Shown piece by piece: positions 7,721 to 17,169 of a stretch of DNA of 64,000 nt. Where the stretch lies: the NCBI GenBank assembly GCA_944388585.1, contig CALXJI010000001.1, positions 1 to 64,000 of the forward strand. Direction: 5' to 3'. This stretch comes from an uncultured Clostridia bacterium. GTDB taxonomy: Bacteria; Bacillota; Clostridia; TANB77; CAG-465. The stretch's first letter is position 1. Each line of letters starts with the position of its first letter. The translations under genes and the position numbers were made by a program. The notes beneath the pieces are model-generated. The model ran no database searches and had not been told where the DNA came from. It was given only the letters and a program-made list of their open reading frames with translations.

Positions 7721-8272
7721 ATGAAAAATGGAAAGAAAAAATTCCTTTTTAAATCAATTATTTATATTGTTATTTTAGTTGCTATATTTTTTGGTACTGT
7801 AAGTTTTACTAAGTTTTATTTTTATGATAGTGATTATTCTGTAAGAAGTACTGAACTTGATGCTGTGGCTATTGATGATATAAAACTTGGCATGAATATT
7901 AGTAGTATAGATTTATCTAAATATACACCAATTGATACAAATGTAGATGAATGCAATTATAATTTTGAAGAACTTAGTATAAAAACTAATACTAAGGGAA
8001 TTATAGAGTATATAGTAGCTAATTTTTCAGATGTAGATTTATTTGTTGGTCAAGAAGATACAAGTAAAAGAATGAAAAAAGTAAATGAAGTGTGGAATGT
8101 TTTAGGTGGAAACTATAAAAATGAAAATTATAATTCTAAAGAAAATAATTATTGGAAGATTTCAAAATATATAGATAATGAAGATGATATATATTTTGGG
8201 ATAGTTTATTCTAGATATAATAATGAAATGTCAAAAGTTATATTGTCTTCACAAAGAATTACTAATAATTAA
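7721..8272 (+). CDS. Hypothetical single-pass membrane protein
   Basis: This 183-residue protein has a basic N-terminus, one hydrophobic helix (about residues 10-30) and an extracytoplasmic part of about 150 residues containing a KLGMNISSIDLSKYTPID segment, resembling the small 'is-a-threshold' repeats seen in lipoprotein-like Clostridia proteins. I do not recognise a named family. It is monocistronic, between its own promoter and a strong terminator. Codon use looks like its neighbours. Confidence 0.65.
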   Translation: MKNGKKKFLFKSIIYIVILVAIFFGTVSFTKFYFYDSDYSVRSTELDAVAIDDIKLGMNISSIDLSKYTPIDTNVDECNYNFEELSIKTNTKGIIEYIVANFSDVDLFVGQEDTSKRMKKVNEVWNVLGGNYKNENYNSKENNYWKISKYIDNEDDIYFGIVYSRYNNEMSKVILSSQRITNN

Positions 8273-8282
8273 TATTAAGATT

Positions 8283-8312
8283 AAATGAATTCTTAAATAG
8301 AATTCATTTTTT
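8283..8312 (+). terminator. Terminator after the 7721 gene
   Basis: A 10-bp perfect stem (AAATGAATTC with GAATTCATTT, 7-nt loop) is followed by TTTTTT. Confidence 0.85.
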
Positions 8313-8313
8313 C

Positions 8314-8342
8314 TTGATTTTTATAAAAAATTGTGTTATATT
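8314..8342 (+). promoter_or_regulatory. Promoter for the FAD dehydrogenase gene
   Basis: TTGATT, a 17-bp spacer and TATATT start directly after the preceding terminator and lie 28 nt before the start codon. Confidence 0.75.
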
Positions 8343-8370
8343 ACCATGTGTAAAAAAGGAGGTTGATGTC

Positions 8371-9822
8371 ATGAATAAATATTATGACGTGATAGTAGTA
8401 GGTGCAGGACCTAGTGCAATTTTTCTAGCTTACGAATTTATTGCTAAAGGTAGCAATAAGAAAGTATTATTAGTAGAACAAGGCAAGAGAGTAGAAAACA
8501 GATATTGTCCTATTGAAAAAACGGGAAAATGTATTCATTGCAAACCAATGTGTAATATTACTTGTGGCTTTTCTGGAGCAGGTGCTTTTTCTGATGGAAA
8601 ACTTTCATTGTACAACAAAGATGATGATGATATTCATATTGGTGGAATATTACATGAATATATAGGAGTGGACAAAACAAAAGAGCTTATAGATTATGCA
8701 GATAAAGTCTATTTACAGTTTGGTGCCGATAAAAAATTAGAAGGTACGGGTTATAAAGAAGAAGTAAAAAAGATATATGAGAAAGCAAAAAAAGAAAATA
8801 TTACTTTGATAGATATTCCTATAAGGCATTTAGGAACTGAAAAAAGTCATATACTATATCATAAGCTACAAGATTACTTGTTAGATAATGGTATAGATAT
8901 TATGTTTGATACAGTAGTAAAAGATTTAATCGTAGAAGATAATGTAGTAAAGGGAGTAAGAATAGAGTCTTCACAGGATTACATTTTAAATAATGGTAAT
9001 TCTAAAGAAATATATTCTTCGTGTGTTGTTTTAGCTGTTGGCAGAAAGGGTGCTAATTGGCTTGTTGATATGTGTGATAAATATGCTATCCAAACTGATG
9101 CAGGAACAGTAGACATAGGTATAAGATATGAGCTTCCAGATAAAGTTATGCAAGATATTAATAAGTATATGTATGAGGGAAAATTTATTGGACGTGTAGG
9201 TAAATATAAAGATAAAGTAAGAACATTTTGTCAAAATCCAAGTGGATTTGTCTCAACAGAGGTATATGATGAAAATATAACACTTGTTAATGGTCATTCA
9301 TACAAAGAAAGAAAAAGTACTAATACCAATCTCGCAATACTTGTATCTCATAACTTTAATTATCCATTTAATAAACCTATAGACTATGGTAGAAATATAG
9401 CTAAGAATTTAAATGAACTTGGTGCGGGAAAAATAGTAGTTCAACGTCTTGGAGATATATATAGAGGAAAGAGAACTTGGAAAGAAGAATTAGAAAGAAA
9501 CACAGTTGTCCCAACTCTAAAAAATGTGGAAGCTGGAGATTTGACTTTTGCTATTGGCTATAGAACTATGACAAATATAATTGAATTTATACAATCTATG
9601 GATAAAATCATAGAAGGCTTTGGTGCGCCTGATAACCTTTTGTATGGACCAGAAATTAAATTTTATAGTAATAAAGTAAGAATAACTAATGATTTTGAGA
9701 CTAGTGTAAAAAATCTTTATTCTATAGGAGATGGTGGAGGTATGACAAGAGGACTTATGATGGCATCTTGTTCTGGTATTCATATGGCAAGAATACTTGA
9801 TGAAAAGTTAAATAAAATTTAG
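8371..9822 (+). CDS. FAD-dependent dehydrogenase (COG2509-like)
   Basis: This 483-residue flavoprotein has an N-terminal Rossmann FAD-binding motif (VVGAGPSAIFLA, residues 9-20) and a C-terminal GDGGGMTRGLMMASCSG segment that closes the FAD site. Between them is a cysteine-rich region (CPIEKTGKCIHCKPMC, then CNITCGFSGAGAFSDGKL) typical of this uncharacterised dehydrogenase family. The cysteines could be redox-active or bind a metal; this is inference. AAAGGAGG at 8355-8362 fixes ATG 8371; the longer upstream frame runs through the promoter. The substrate is unknown. Confidence 0.85.
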   Translation: MNKYYDVIVVGAGPSAIFLAYEFIAKGSNKKVLLVEQGKRVENRYCPIEKTGKCIHCKPMCNITCGFSGAGAFSDGKLSLYNKDDDDIHIGGILHEYIGVDKTKELIDYADKVYLQFGADKKLEGTGYKEEVKKIYEKAKKENITLIDIPIRHLGTEKSHILYHKLQDYLLDNGIDIMFDTVVKDLIVEDNVVKGVRIESSQDYILNNGNSKEIYSSCVVLAVGRKGANWLVDMCDKYAIQTDAGTVDIGIRYELPDKVMQDINKYMYEGKFIGRVGKYKDKVRTFCQNPSGFVSTEVYDENITLVNGHSYKERKSTNTNLAILVSHNFNYPFNKPIDYGRNIAKNLNELGAGKIVVQRLGDIYRGKRTWKEELERNTVVPTLKNVEAGDLTFAIGYRTMTNIIEFIQSMDKIIEGFGAPDNLLYGPEIKFYSNKVRITNDFETSVKNLYSIGDGGGMTRGLMMASCSGIHMARILDEKLNKI

Positions 9823-9847
9823 GTAAGATGAATAATCTTACCTTTTA
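9821..9847 (+). terminator. Weak terminator or attenuator between FAD dehydrogenase and rdgB
   Basis: A 9-bp perfect stem (AGGTAAGAT with ATCTTACCT, loop GAATA) is followed by only four T residues. It lies 22 nt before the rdgB start, so some read-through is likely. Confidence 0.6.
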
Positions 9848-9869
9848 TATGTAAAAAGGAGATAAAAAA

Positions 9870-10466
9870 ATGAAAAGAATAATAATGGCTACTAATAATA
9901 TTGGAAAAATAAACGAACTAAAAAAGTATATAAAAGGATATGAGATAGTTTCACAAAACGAAGCAGGAATAATTGACTTAGATGTGGAAGAAAATGGAAA
10001 TACTTTTGAGGAGAATGCTATAATAAAAGCAAATTCAATAAAAAAATATGTTGAAAATTCATATATTATAGCAGAAGATTCTGGTATTTGCATAGATGCG
10101 CTTAATGGCTATCCAGGAGTTAAGACTAAAAGAGCTGCTATGGAAGAATTAAAAAAAGATGTAACAGATGCGCAAAGAAATAGTTTTATTTTAGAAAAAA
10201 TGAAAGATAATAATAATAGAAAAGTAGTTTGGCAAACAGTTATAGCTCTAATAGAAGAAAATGGAAAATTAACTACTTTTTCAGGTGAGATTGAAGGCAA
10301 AGTAGCATATGAATCTATAGGAGAAAATGGCTTTGGATTTGATCCAATATTTTACATAGAAGAGGAGAAAAAAACTTTAGCACAAATGAGTTTTGAAGAA
10401 AAAGAAAAATATAGTGCAAGGAAAATAGCAGTAGATAAATTAAATAAATATTTATCTAATGTTTAA
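9870..10466 (+). CDS. rdgB: Non-canonical purine NTP pyrophosphatase (RdgB/HAM1)
   Basis: This 198-residue protein is the usual length for the family and hydrolyses dITP, ITP and XTP to the monophosphates, keeping deaminated purines out of DNA and RNA. Diagnostic features are the start (MATNNIGKINELKKY), AEDSGICIDALNGYPGV, the FSGEIEGKVA strand and GFGFDPIFYIEEEKKTLAQM. The active-site acidic residue and SGICIDAL loop are intact. AAGGAGATAAAAAA gives a clear start. It shares the purine-sanitation theme with ung and a MazG-like gene elsewhere in the window, although these are not linked. Confidence 0.93.
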   Translation: MKRIIMATNNIGKINELKKYIKGYEIVSQNEAGIIDLDVEENGNTFEENAIIKANSIKKYVENSYIIAEDSGICIDALNGYPGVKTKRAAMEELKKDVTDAQRNSFILEKMKDNNNRKVVWQTVIALIEENGKLTTFSGEIEGKVAYESIGENGFGFDPIFYIEEEKKTLAQMSFEEKEKYSARKIAVDKLNKYLSNV

Positions 10467-10497
10467 AAAATATTAAAAATATATAAAATTATTTTTA

Positions 10498-10525
10498 TTT
10501 TCATATATTTATGATATACTATAAT
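10498..10525 (+). promoter_or_regulatory. Probable promoter for the 10549 gene
   Basis: TATAAT (10520-10525) is preceded by a weak -35 TTTTCA at a 16-bp spacing. The -10 is convincing and the -35 is marginal. Confidence 0.5.
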
Positions 10526-10548
10526 ATATGTAAATATGGAGGGAATAT

Positions 10549-11757
10549 ATGGAAAATAAAAAAGGAATTTCTAAAATAGCTATAGTTTTAATAGTATTTG
10601 CAATACTTATAGTTATAGGTGTAGGAACATTTCTTACAATATGGTTAATTCAAAAAAATAATCAACCTCCTGTAGAGGTTCAATTATATGAAGATTATAC
10701 AGAAGGTGAAGTTTTTGTAGATGAGGATTCTGTTGGAGATGAAATGACACCTCTTGCAAATGGATTAAAAGAATATAGAAATGATGAGCTTGGAGTAAGA
10801 TTTGGATATTTAAGTGCAATGTCTACTCCAGTAGATGAAGAAAGTGAGGATGGAACATATATTTCAACTATTAAAGATCCATCAAAATCTACTACTATAG
10901 TTTTAAGAGTTGGAAAAATAGATGTTTCACAACCAGACATTGATCATATTCAAAAGCAAAAAGATGCATTAACGCAAGAGCTTATAGAAGCTGAAACTAG
11001 AATTGTTGAAGTTGAGGAAAATGGAAAGATAGTTCAACAAACTATAGTTCCAGAAAAGGTATCAGATATTAGTGTAAGCTATGCTTTATTTGGTGGACAA
11101 CTTGCGGTTAAATTTTCATACACAGAAAACGGAATGACTGCAGTAAGAATTTTAACTATACAAGATGAGATGGTTTATTCTTTAACGTATAAAGCAAATC
11201 CTGATGAATATAGTTATTCGGATGAAGAAAAAGTATTTGAAAGTTTTGAATTTATGGATAAAATAGATGAAATACAAAAAGATGATTTAAATACAGTTAC
11301 AATTAATGATAAAGAATATACACTACCTATTAAAGTAAGTAATATAGAAGGTTTAACAATAGACTCAAAATACTCATCACAAAAAATAGCTGCAAATTAC
11401 TTTACTATAGTATCTTTATATGAGATGCAAGTTTCAAAATATAGTGCTTATGTATATAATGCAAAAGCAAGTGTAAATGAAATTGGAAATGGATATATAA
11501 CAGCTATATCTACAGATATTAATAGGGGTGGAAATATAAAGATATATAAAGGAATAGAAATAGGAACACAATATTTCAAAGTAGAAGAATTACTTGGAAG
11601 TCCAGCAAAACAATATTATTCGGATGATGAATCTACATTAACTAATATTTACCAAATAGAAGATGTAACTATACAACTTAAGTTTAGAAATGATGATTTA
11701 TCTAAGCCTTCAGATGCATCAAAAGTGGTTGCAATATTAATAAAAGTTTCAAGATAA
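10549..11757 (+). CDS. Membrane-anchored extracytoplasmic protein of unknown function
   Basis: This 402-residue protein has one N-terminal transmembrane helix (about residues 9-34) followed by an acidic linker and two apparent exterior parts: residues about 65-235, containing a LGVRFGYLSAMSTPVDE-type segment, and about 245-400. No lipobox, enzyme motif or cell-wall sorting signal is seen. I do not recognise the family; a role in envelope maintenance is only a guess from topology. GGAGGG sets the start, and a bulged terminator hairpin follows. Confidence 0.7.
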   Translation: MENKKGISKIAIVLIVFAILIVIGVGTFLTIWLIQKNNQPPVEVQLYEDYTEGEVFVDEDSVGDEMTPLANGLKEYRNDELGVRFGYLSAMSTPVDEESEDGTYISTIKDPSKSTTIVLRVGKIDVSQPDIDHIQKQKDALTQELIEAETRIVEVEENGKIVQQTIVPEKVSDISVSYALFGGQLAVKFSYTENGMTAVRILTIQDEMVYSLTYKANPDEYSYSDEEKVFESFEFMDKIDEIQKDDLNTVTINDKEYTLPIKVSNIEGLTIDSKYSSQKIAANYFTIVSLYEMQVSKYSAYVYNAKASVNEIGNGYITAISTDINRGGNIKIYKGIEIGTQYFKVEELLGSPAKQYYSDDESTLTNIYQIEDVTIQLKFRNDDLSKPSDASKVVAILIKVSR

Positions 11758-11763
11758 TAGATT

Positions 11764-11799
11764 AAAGGGTATACCTACATTTGGGGTATATCTTTTTTT
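11764..11799 (+). terminator. Terminator after the 10549 gene
   Basis: GTATACC pairs with GGTATAT, extended through a one-base bulge by AAAG/CTTT, and is followed by TTTTTTT. Confidence 0.6.
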
Positions 11800-11880
11800 C
11801 ATGCTTTTCATCTTCCAATTTGTATATATTTGTAGTAAAATATAAATATTGATAGTTTATATTTTTAAAGGGAGGTAAAT

Positions 11881-13566
11881 ATGCAAAAGACTTGGTGCTT
11901 AAAAAAATATGACGAAGAAAAAATAGAAAAGATAAAGTCGACATATAATGTATCAGACATTATGGCAAAACTTCTAATGTCTAGAAATATAGAATTTCAA
12001 GATATAGATATGTTTTTGAATGGTACAATAGATGATTTATATGATCCATATGATATAAAAGACATGGAAAAAATAGTAGATAGAATAGATGTTGCATTAA
12101 AAAGACATGAAAAAGTATGTATATATGGAGATTATGATGTTGATGGAATAACTAGTATTACTATAATGTATAAGTTCTTAACAAAATTAGGAATTGATAT
12201 TATGTATTATTTACCTGATAGGTTAGTCGAAGGATATGGAATAAATAACAATGCTTTAGATGAAATAAAAAGTCAAGGAGTATCATTAATTATTACAGTG
12301 GATTGTGGTATAACTGCTATAGAAGAGATAGAATACGCAAAAAAGATAGGACTTGATGTTTGTATTACAGACCATCATGAATGTACAGAAAATCTGCCAG
12401 ATGCTTACGCTATAATAAATCCTAAAAGAAAAGATGATAATTCAAAATTTAAAATGCTTGCAGGAGTTGGAGTGGCATTTAAATGTTTGATGGCAATAGC
12501 TGAAAAATATAATTTAGCTAAAGAAGAGTATTTAAAATATTTAGATATTGTTTCAATTGGTACAATATCTGATATAGTCCCTCTTGTGGGAGAAAATAGA
12601 ATTATATCTAAATATGGTCTAAAAATTATGGAAAAGACAAAAAACTTAGGATTAAAAGAATTACTTAAAATTGTAAATTATAAAGATATAGATAGCATGA
12701 TGGTATCATTTGGCATGGCGCCAAGAATAAATGCTTGTGGAAGAATGGGAAATGCTTCTGCTGCTGTAAAGCTATTACTTGAAAAAGATTATCAAAAAGC
12801 AGAGAAGATAGCTATGGAGCTAGATGAACTAAATCAAGAAAGAAAAAATGTAGAATCGATAATTTATAATCAAACGTTAGATATAATTAAAAAAGAAAAT
12901 TTAGAAGATAAAAATAGTATAGTGTTATATAATAGTTCTTGGCATAATGGTGTTATAGGAATAGTAGCATCACGACTTGTTAATATGTATTATAAACCAG
13001 TAATATTACTTACAAAGGAACATGGTTTTATAAGAGGATCAGGAAGATGTCCAAGTGGTTTTTCTTTATATGATGCTTTGAGTGAATGCAAAGAACTATT
13101 AATACAGTTTGGTGGACATGAGCTTGCAGCAGGACTTAGTATTGATGAAAAAAATATAGAAGCTTTTATAGAGAAATTTGAAGAAGTAGTTAAAAATAGA
13201 AAATATACTATTAGTGATCAAATAATAAATATAGATTCTGTTATATCAAGAAAAAATTTAAATGCTCAAATAATAAAAGATATTAGAGCTTTGAAACCTT
13301 ATGGACAGTCAAATCAAGTTCCAATATTTTTATATAAAGGATTAAAGGTTGCTGCTATAAGGACTATTAAGGATGATAAGCATTTAAAATTAGTGTTAAA
13401 AGATGATAAAAGTTTAATTGATGCTGTAGGATTTTCTTTAGGTATAAGAAGAGATGAAATAAGAATAGGAGATAAAATTGATGTTGTTGCAAATATAGAG
13501 CTAAATAGTTATAATACTCCAAAGACTATACAATTAGTAATACAAGATTTTAAAAAGTCAGTTTAG
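11881..13566 (+). CDS. recJ: Single-stranded-DNA-specific 5'-3' exonuclease RecJ
   Basis: This 561-residue DHH-family nuclease is used in recombination and mismatch/base-excision repair. The metal-binding motifs are visible in order: YGDYDVDG (D84, D86, D88), VDCGIT, DHHE (D164-H165-H166), GTISDIVPL, and the DHHA1 motif FGGHELAAG, followed by a C-terminal OB-like segment. It is short compared with Bacillus RecJ (about 780 residues), close to the E. coli length, and lacks the extra C-terminal domain. GGGAGG precedes ATG. It is followed 15 nt later by rel; the apt gene often found between them is missing. Confidence 0.93.
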   Translation: MQKTWCLKKYDEEKIEKIKSTYNVSDIMAKLLMSRNIEFQDIDMFLNGTIDDLYDPYDIKDMEKIVDRIDVALKRHEKVCIYGDYDVDGITSITIMYKFLTKLGIDIMYYLPDRLVEGYGINNNALDEIKSQGVSLIITVDCGITAIEEIEYAKKIGLDVCITDHHECTENLPDAYAIINPKRKDDNSKFKMLAGVGVAFKCLMAIAEKYNLAKEEYLKYLDIVSIGTISDIVPLVGENRIISKYGLKIMEKTKNLGLKELLKIVNYKDIDSMMVSFGMAPRINACGRMGNASAAVKLLLEKDYQKAEKIAMELDELNQERKNVESIIYNQTLDIIKKENLEDKNSIVLYNSSWHNGVIGIVASRLVNMYYKPVILLTKEHGFIRGSGRCPSGFSLYDALSECKELLIQFGGHELAAGLSIDEKNIEAFIEKFEEVVKNRKYTISDQIINIDSVISRKNLNAQIIKDIRALKPYGQSNQVPIFLYKGLKVAAIRTIKDDKHLKLVLKDDKSLIDAVGFSLGIRRDEIRIGDKIDVVANIELNSYNTPKTIQLVIQDFKKSV

Positions 13567-13580
13567 TTAGGAGAGAAAGT

Positions 13581-15740
13581 ATGGAATATTTAAATAAAAT
13601 AAAAAATGTATTAGAAAAAGAAAATATAAAATATAATGAAGATGAGTTAAAAAAAGTTATAGATTGTGCTTTGAAAAAATATAAAGATAAAAATGTATTA
13701 GATGATAGTGCGATAGATTTTGTTAGTGAAGTTGCAAGCGAAGTTGCGACTTTAAGACTTGATGATAAATCAGTATATGCAGCAATACTATATTTAATTG
13801 CAGATTTTAATGATTTTGACGAAAAAGAAACTGAAGTTGTAGCTGGAAAAGAGACTTTAGACTTAATACTTAATCTAAAAAAATTAGAAGAAGATTATAA
13901 AAAAGATGATAAAATTAATATAGTTACTAATCCAGAAGTATTAAGAAATATGTTTATGGCAATTGCAAAAGATATACGTGTAGTTATAATAAAAATTGCT
14001 GAACGTTTGTCTTATATGAGAAGGATGTCAAGCTTAGATAATGCGATAAAAGAGCAAATTGCAAAGGAATGTTTAGAAATATATGCACCAATAGCTCATA
14101 GACTTGGTATGTCTAAGGTGAAATCTGAGCTTGAAGATATATCATTTAGAATATTACTTCCAGATGAATATCATAATATAAAAGAGCAGATAGATGAGAA
14201 AAAAGAAGAAAGAGAGGCATATATTGATGCAAGAATTAAAGAGGTTTCAGATAAGCTTAAAGAGCAGGGAATAGAGGCAACAATATATGGTAGACCAAAG
14301 CATTTTTATAGTATATATAAAAAAATGAAAGCTAAATCATGTAAAGCAGAAGATTTATTTGATCTTATCGCAATTCGTGTTATTGTAAATTCTATAAAAG
14401 ATTGTTATAGTGTTCTTGGAATAGTACATGACATGTATAAACCAATGCCAGGCAGATTTAAAGATTACATTGCAGTACCAAAAACTAATATGTATCAATC
14501 ATTACATACTACAGTATTTGGCGAAGGTGGTAGACCATTTGAAATTCAAATAAGAACATGGGATATGCACAATGTTGCTGAACGTGGTATTGCGGCACAT
14601 TTTTCATATAAAGAAAAAAGTAAAAAAATATCTGAAGCAGATAAAAAAATAATATGGCTTAGAAAAACACTTGAAATTCAAAAAGAACTTGCAGATAATA
14701 CAGAAAATATGGATAAAATAAAGACGGAAATTTTTGGTGAAGAAGTTTTTGTATTTACTCCAAAAGGCGAAATCAAATCTATGCCAAAAGGCTCTACACC
14801 AATTGATTTTGCATATGCAATACATCAAAAAGTAGCAGAGCAAATGGTTGGAGCAAAAATTAATGGAAGAATGGTGCCACTTAACACTAAGCTTGAAAAT
14901 AAAGATGTAGTTGAAATTGTTACAAGTAAAAACGCTAAAGGACCAAATAGAGACTGGTTAAAATATGTAAAAACTACTAGTGCTAAAAATAAAATAACAA
15001 GCTTTCTTAAAAAAGAAGGTAGAGAAATAAACATTCAAAATGGTAAAGAAGCATTCGAAAAAATATTAAGGAAGCAAAAATATTCTAGAGATGAGTTATT
15101 AAAAGATGAATTTGTAGAATCAGCAATAAAGAGATTTAATTGTAAGACTCTTGATGATTGTTATGAAAATATTGGATTTGGCAGTATTTCTCCAGTAAAA
15201 GTTGTAAATAAAATTGTTGAACTTTATGAAGATAGTATTACTTCTACAGAGGATGATATAAAGTTTAAAGTAGTATCTAAAAAGAGAAAAAGTAATAGTA
15301 ATGATTTAGTTGAAGTAGAAGGAATTGATAATTGCTTAGTTAAATTTGCAAAATGCTGTTCTCCGATACCAGGAGATGATATTGTTGGATATATTACTTT
15401 TGCAAATGGTATATCTATACATAGACGTGACTGCAAAAATTTAAAAGGACTTGATACAGAGGCAAGAACTATAAAGGTATCATGGAAAGAACAAGTTCAT
15501 GCTGAATTTACAGCAAGACTTGTAGTAAAGGCAAATGATAGAGATGGTGTACTTGCAGATATTTTAAAGACAATGAAAGAATTAAAAATAGAAATAACTC
15601 AAATTAGTACAAAAGTTACACCAGAAAGAGAAAATATTACAAATTTAAGTGCAACAATAAAAGATATAAATACATTACAGACTGTAATGAAAGCTTTAAG
15701 AAAAATAGATAGTGTCTTTGATGTAAGGAGAATAAAGTAA
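13581..15740 (+). CDS. rel: RelA/SpoT-family (p)ppGpp synthetase with degenerate hydrolase domain
   Basis: This 719-residue long RSH protein has an N-terminal HD-like region (residues about 25-190), a synthetase domain (about 235-350, with GRPKHFYSIYKK, GRFKDYIA and YQSLHTTVFG), a TGS domain (about 385-445), a zinc-finger/CC region with KCCSPIPGD and HRRDC, and a C-terminal ACT domain (about 645-719). The synthetase carries the RxKD signature and looks active. In the HD region the expected His-Asp is replaced by Tyr71-Leu72, the first His-Pro is absent, and the later Asp (ADRLHNMR in homologues) is Glu141 in AERLSYMR. Hydrolase activity is therefore probably lost. It is co-transcribed with recJ and the MBL gene. 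Confidence 0.9.
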   Translation: MEYLNKIKNVLEKENIKYNEDELKKVIDCALKKYKDKNVLDDSAIDFVSEVASEVATLRLDDKSVYAAILYLIADFNDFDEKETEVVAGKETLDLILNLKKLEEDYKKDDKINIVTNPEVLRNMFMAIAKDIRVVIIKIAERLSYMRRMSSLDNAIKEQIAKECLEIYAPIAHRLGMSKVKSELEDISFRILLPDEYHNIKEQIDEKKEEREAYIDARIKEVSDKLKEQGIEATIYGRPKHFYSIYKKMKAKSCKAEDLFDLIAIRVIVNSIKDCYSVLGIVHDMYKPMPGRFKDYIAVPKTNMYQSLHTTVFGEGGRPFEIQIRTWDMHNVAERGIAAHFSYKEKSKKISEADKKIIWLRKTLEIQKELADNTENMDKIKTEIFGEEVFVFTPKGEIKSMPKGSTPIDFAYAIHQKVAEQMVGAKINGRMVPLNTKLENKDVVEIVTSKNAKGPNRDWLKYVKTTSAKNKITSFLKKEGREINIQNGKEAFEKILRKQKYSRDELLKDEFVESAIKRFNCKTLDDCYENIGFGSISPVKVVNKIVELYEDSITSTEDDIKFKVVSKKRKSNSNDLVEVEGIDNCLVKFAKCCSPIPGDDIVGYITFANGISIHRRDCKNLKGLDTEARTIKVSWKEQVHAEFTARLVVKANDRDGVLADILKTMKELKIEITQISTKVTPERENITNLSATIKDINTLQTVMKALRKIDSVFDVRRIK

Positions 15741-16415
15741 ATGAAGTTTGAAAAATATGAAATAGAAGTTGGCAATACAGGACACATTACAAATTCATAT
15801 ATATTATATAATAATAACGATATAGCTATAATTGATCCAGCAGATAAATTTGAATTTTTTAAAGAAAAAATAGAAAAAGAAAATTTAAATTTAAAATATG
15901 TATTTCTTACTCATGCACATGCAGATCATATACTTGCCATATATAAAATATTAGAAGAATATGATGTAAAAGTTATAGTAAATAAAAATGAAAAAGACAT
16001 GTTAGATAAAAAAATAGATAATTGTGCAAGTGTATTTGGACTAGAGCAAAAAGCGTTTAAATTAGAAAGTTTTATGTTATTAGATGATGGAGAATACATA
16101 GATTTTGATGGTATAAAAATAAAATGTATAAATACACCAGGACATACAAAAGGAAGTTGCTGTTATTTAATAGAAAAAAATAATATACTATTTACAGGTG
16201 ATACTATATTTGAAAATTCTTTTGGAAGAACAGATCTTGCATCAGGAAGTTCAAGAGACATTATAAATTCAATTGTAAAGCTATTTAAAAATTATAGTGA
16301 TTGTATAATATATCCTGGTCATGGAAATTCAAACATTAAACTAAAAAATATATATGAAAGAATAAATAGATGCGTTAACGTATTTTTTAATATAAATTTA
16401 GATAATTTAGTTTAG
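15741..16415 (+). CDS. MBL-fold metallo-hydrolase (glyoxalase II-like)
   Basis: This 224-residue metallo-beta-lactamase-fold hydrolase has the metal motif THAHADH (H58, H60, D62, H63), a later H in NTPGHTKGS, D in FTGDTIF and H in YPGHG. This full set suggests a binuclear zinc or iron site, as in glyoxalase II/YcbL enzymes that hydrolyse thioesters such as S-lactoyl derivatives. The substrate is not provable. Its ATG follows the rel stop directly, with AAGGAG inside rel, so it is coupled. The order rel then MBL is a common Firmicutes arrangement, here without dtd between them. Confidence 0.85.
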   Translation: MKFEKYEIEVGNTGHITNSYILYNNNDIAIIDPADKFEFFKEKIEKENLNLKYVFLTHAHADHILAIYKILEEYDVKVIVNKNEKDMLDKKIDNCASVFGLEQKAFKLESFMLLDDGEYIDFDGIKIKCINTPGHTKGSCCYLIEKNNILFTGDTIFENSFGRTDLASGSSRDIINSIVKLFKNYSDCIIYPGHGNSNIKLKNIYERINRCVNVFFNINLDNLV

Positions 16416-16424
16416 GGGGACAAT

Positions 16425-17087
16425 ATGAATCATTTTAAAGATATTATAGAAGAAGAAAGTCAAAAAGATTATTATAAAAAATTACATGAATTTGTATATA
16501 AAGCATATGAAGAACATACTATATTTCCAGATAAGAAAAATATATTTGCAGCTTTAAAATATACTCCATATGAAAATGTTAAAGTAGTAATTTTAGGACA
16601 AGATCCATATCATGGACTTGGAGAAGCACATGGAATGGCATTTTCTGTATGCCCAGGAATAAAAATACCACCATCACTACAAAACATATATAAAGAGCTT
16701 CATGAAGAGCTAGGGTGTTATATTCCAAATAATGGATATTTAATGAAATGGGCACGTCAAGGAGTGTTACTTTTAAATTCGGTTCTTACTGTTCAAAAAG
16801 ATTTGCCAGCTTCTCATAGAGGTATTGGATGGGAAGCTTTTACAGATAAAATAATAGAGGAAGTTAATAAAAAAGAAGATCCTGTTGTATTTATGCTTTG
16901 GGGAAATTTTGCAAAATCTAAAGCATCATTAATTACAAATTCAAAGCATTTAGTACTTACAGCAGCGCATCCTAGTCCTTTTTCAGCTAGATATGGTTTT
17001 TTTGGATGCAATCATTTTAAAAAGGCAAATGAATTTTTAAAAGAAAATGGAAGAGAACCAATAGACTGGCAAATAGAAAATATTTAG
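16425..17087 (+). CDS. ung: Uracil-DNA glycosylase (family 1)
   Basis: This 220-residue protein has the normal length and the two family 1 signatures: ILGQDPYHG with the catalytic Asp60, and the DNA-intercalation loop HPSPFS with the later GFFGCNHF segment. It removes uracil from DNA to start base excision repair. GGGGGA precedes the start, 9 nt after the MBL gene, so it probably ends the recJ-rel-MBL-ung transcript. A long palindromic terminator follows. Confidence 0.95.
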   Translation: MNHFKDIIEEESQKDYYKKLHEFVYKAYEEHTIFPDKKNIFAALKYTPYENVKVVILGQDPYHGLGEAHGMAFSVCPGIKIPPSLQNIYKELHEELGCYIPNNGYLMKWARQGVLLLNSVLTVQKDLPASHRGIGWEAFTDKIIEEVNKKEDPVVFMLWGNFAKSKASLITNSKHLVLTAAHPSPFSARYGFFGCNHFKKANEFLKENGREPIDWQIENI

Positions 17088-17094
17088 ATATTTT

Positions 17095-17124
17095 AAAGAT
17101 AGATTACGTAATCTATCTTTTTTC
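17095..17124 (+). terminator. Terminator after ung
   Basis: A perfect 26-bp palindrome (AAAGATAGATTAC and its complement) is followed by a run of T. Confidence 0.88.
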
Positions 17125-17133
17125 TACTTTTTA

Positions 17134-17142
17134 TGATATAAT
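17134..17142 (+). promoter_or_regulatory. Extended -10 promoter for queA
   Basis: TGA-TATAAT forms an extended -10 directly after the ung terminator, 28 nt before queA. No clear -35 is present. Confidence 0.6.
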
Positions 17143-17169
17143 ATAGTCGCTTTAAAAAAGGAGAAAAAA

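Noticed and set aside
9517..9783. Minus-strand frames inside the FAD dehydrogenase gene
   Set aside because: Antisense to a clear flavoprotein with no start signals; composition is that of a reverse reading of AT-rich coding sequence.
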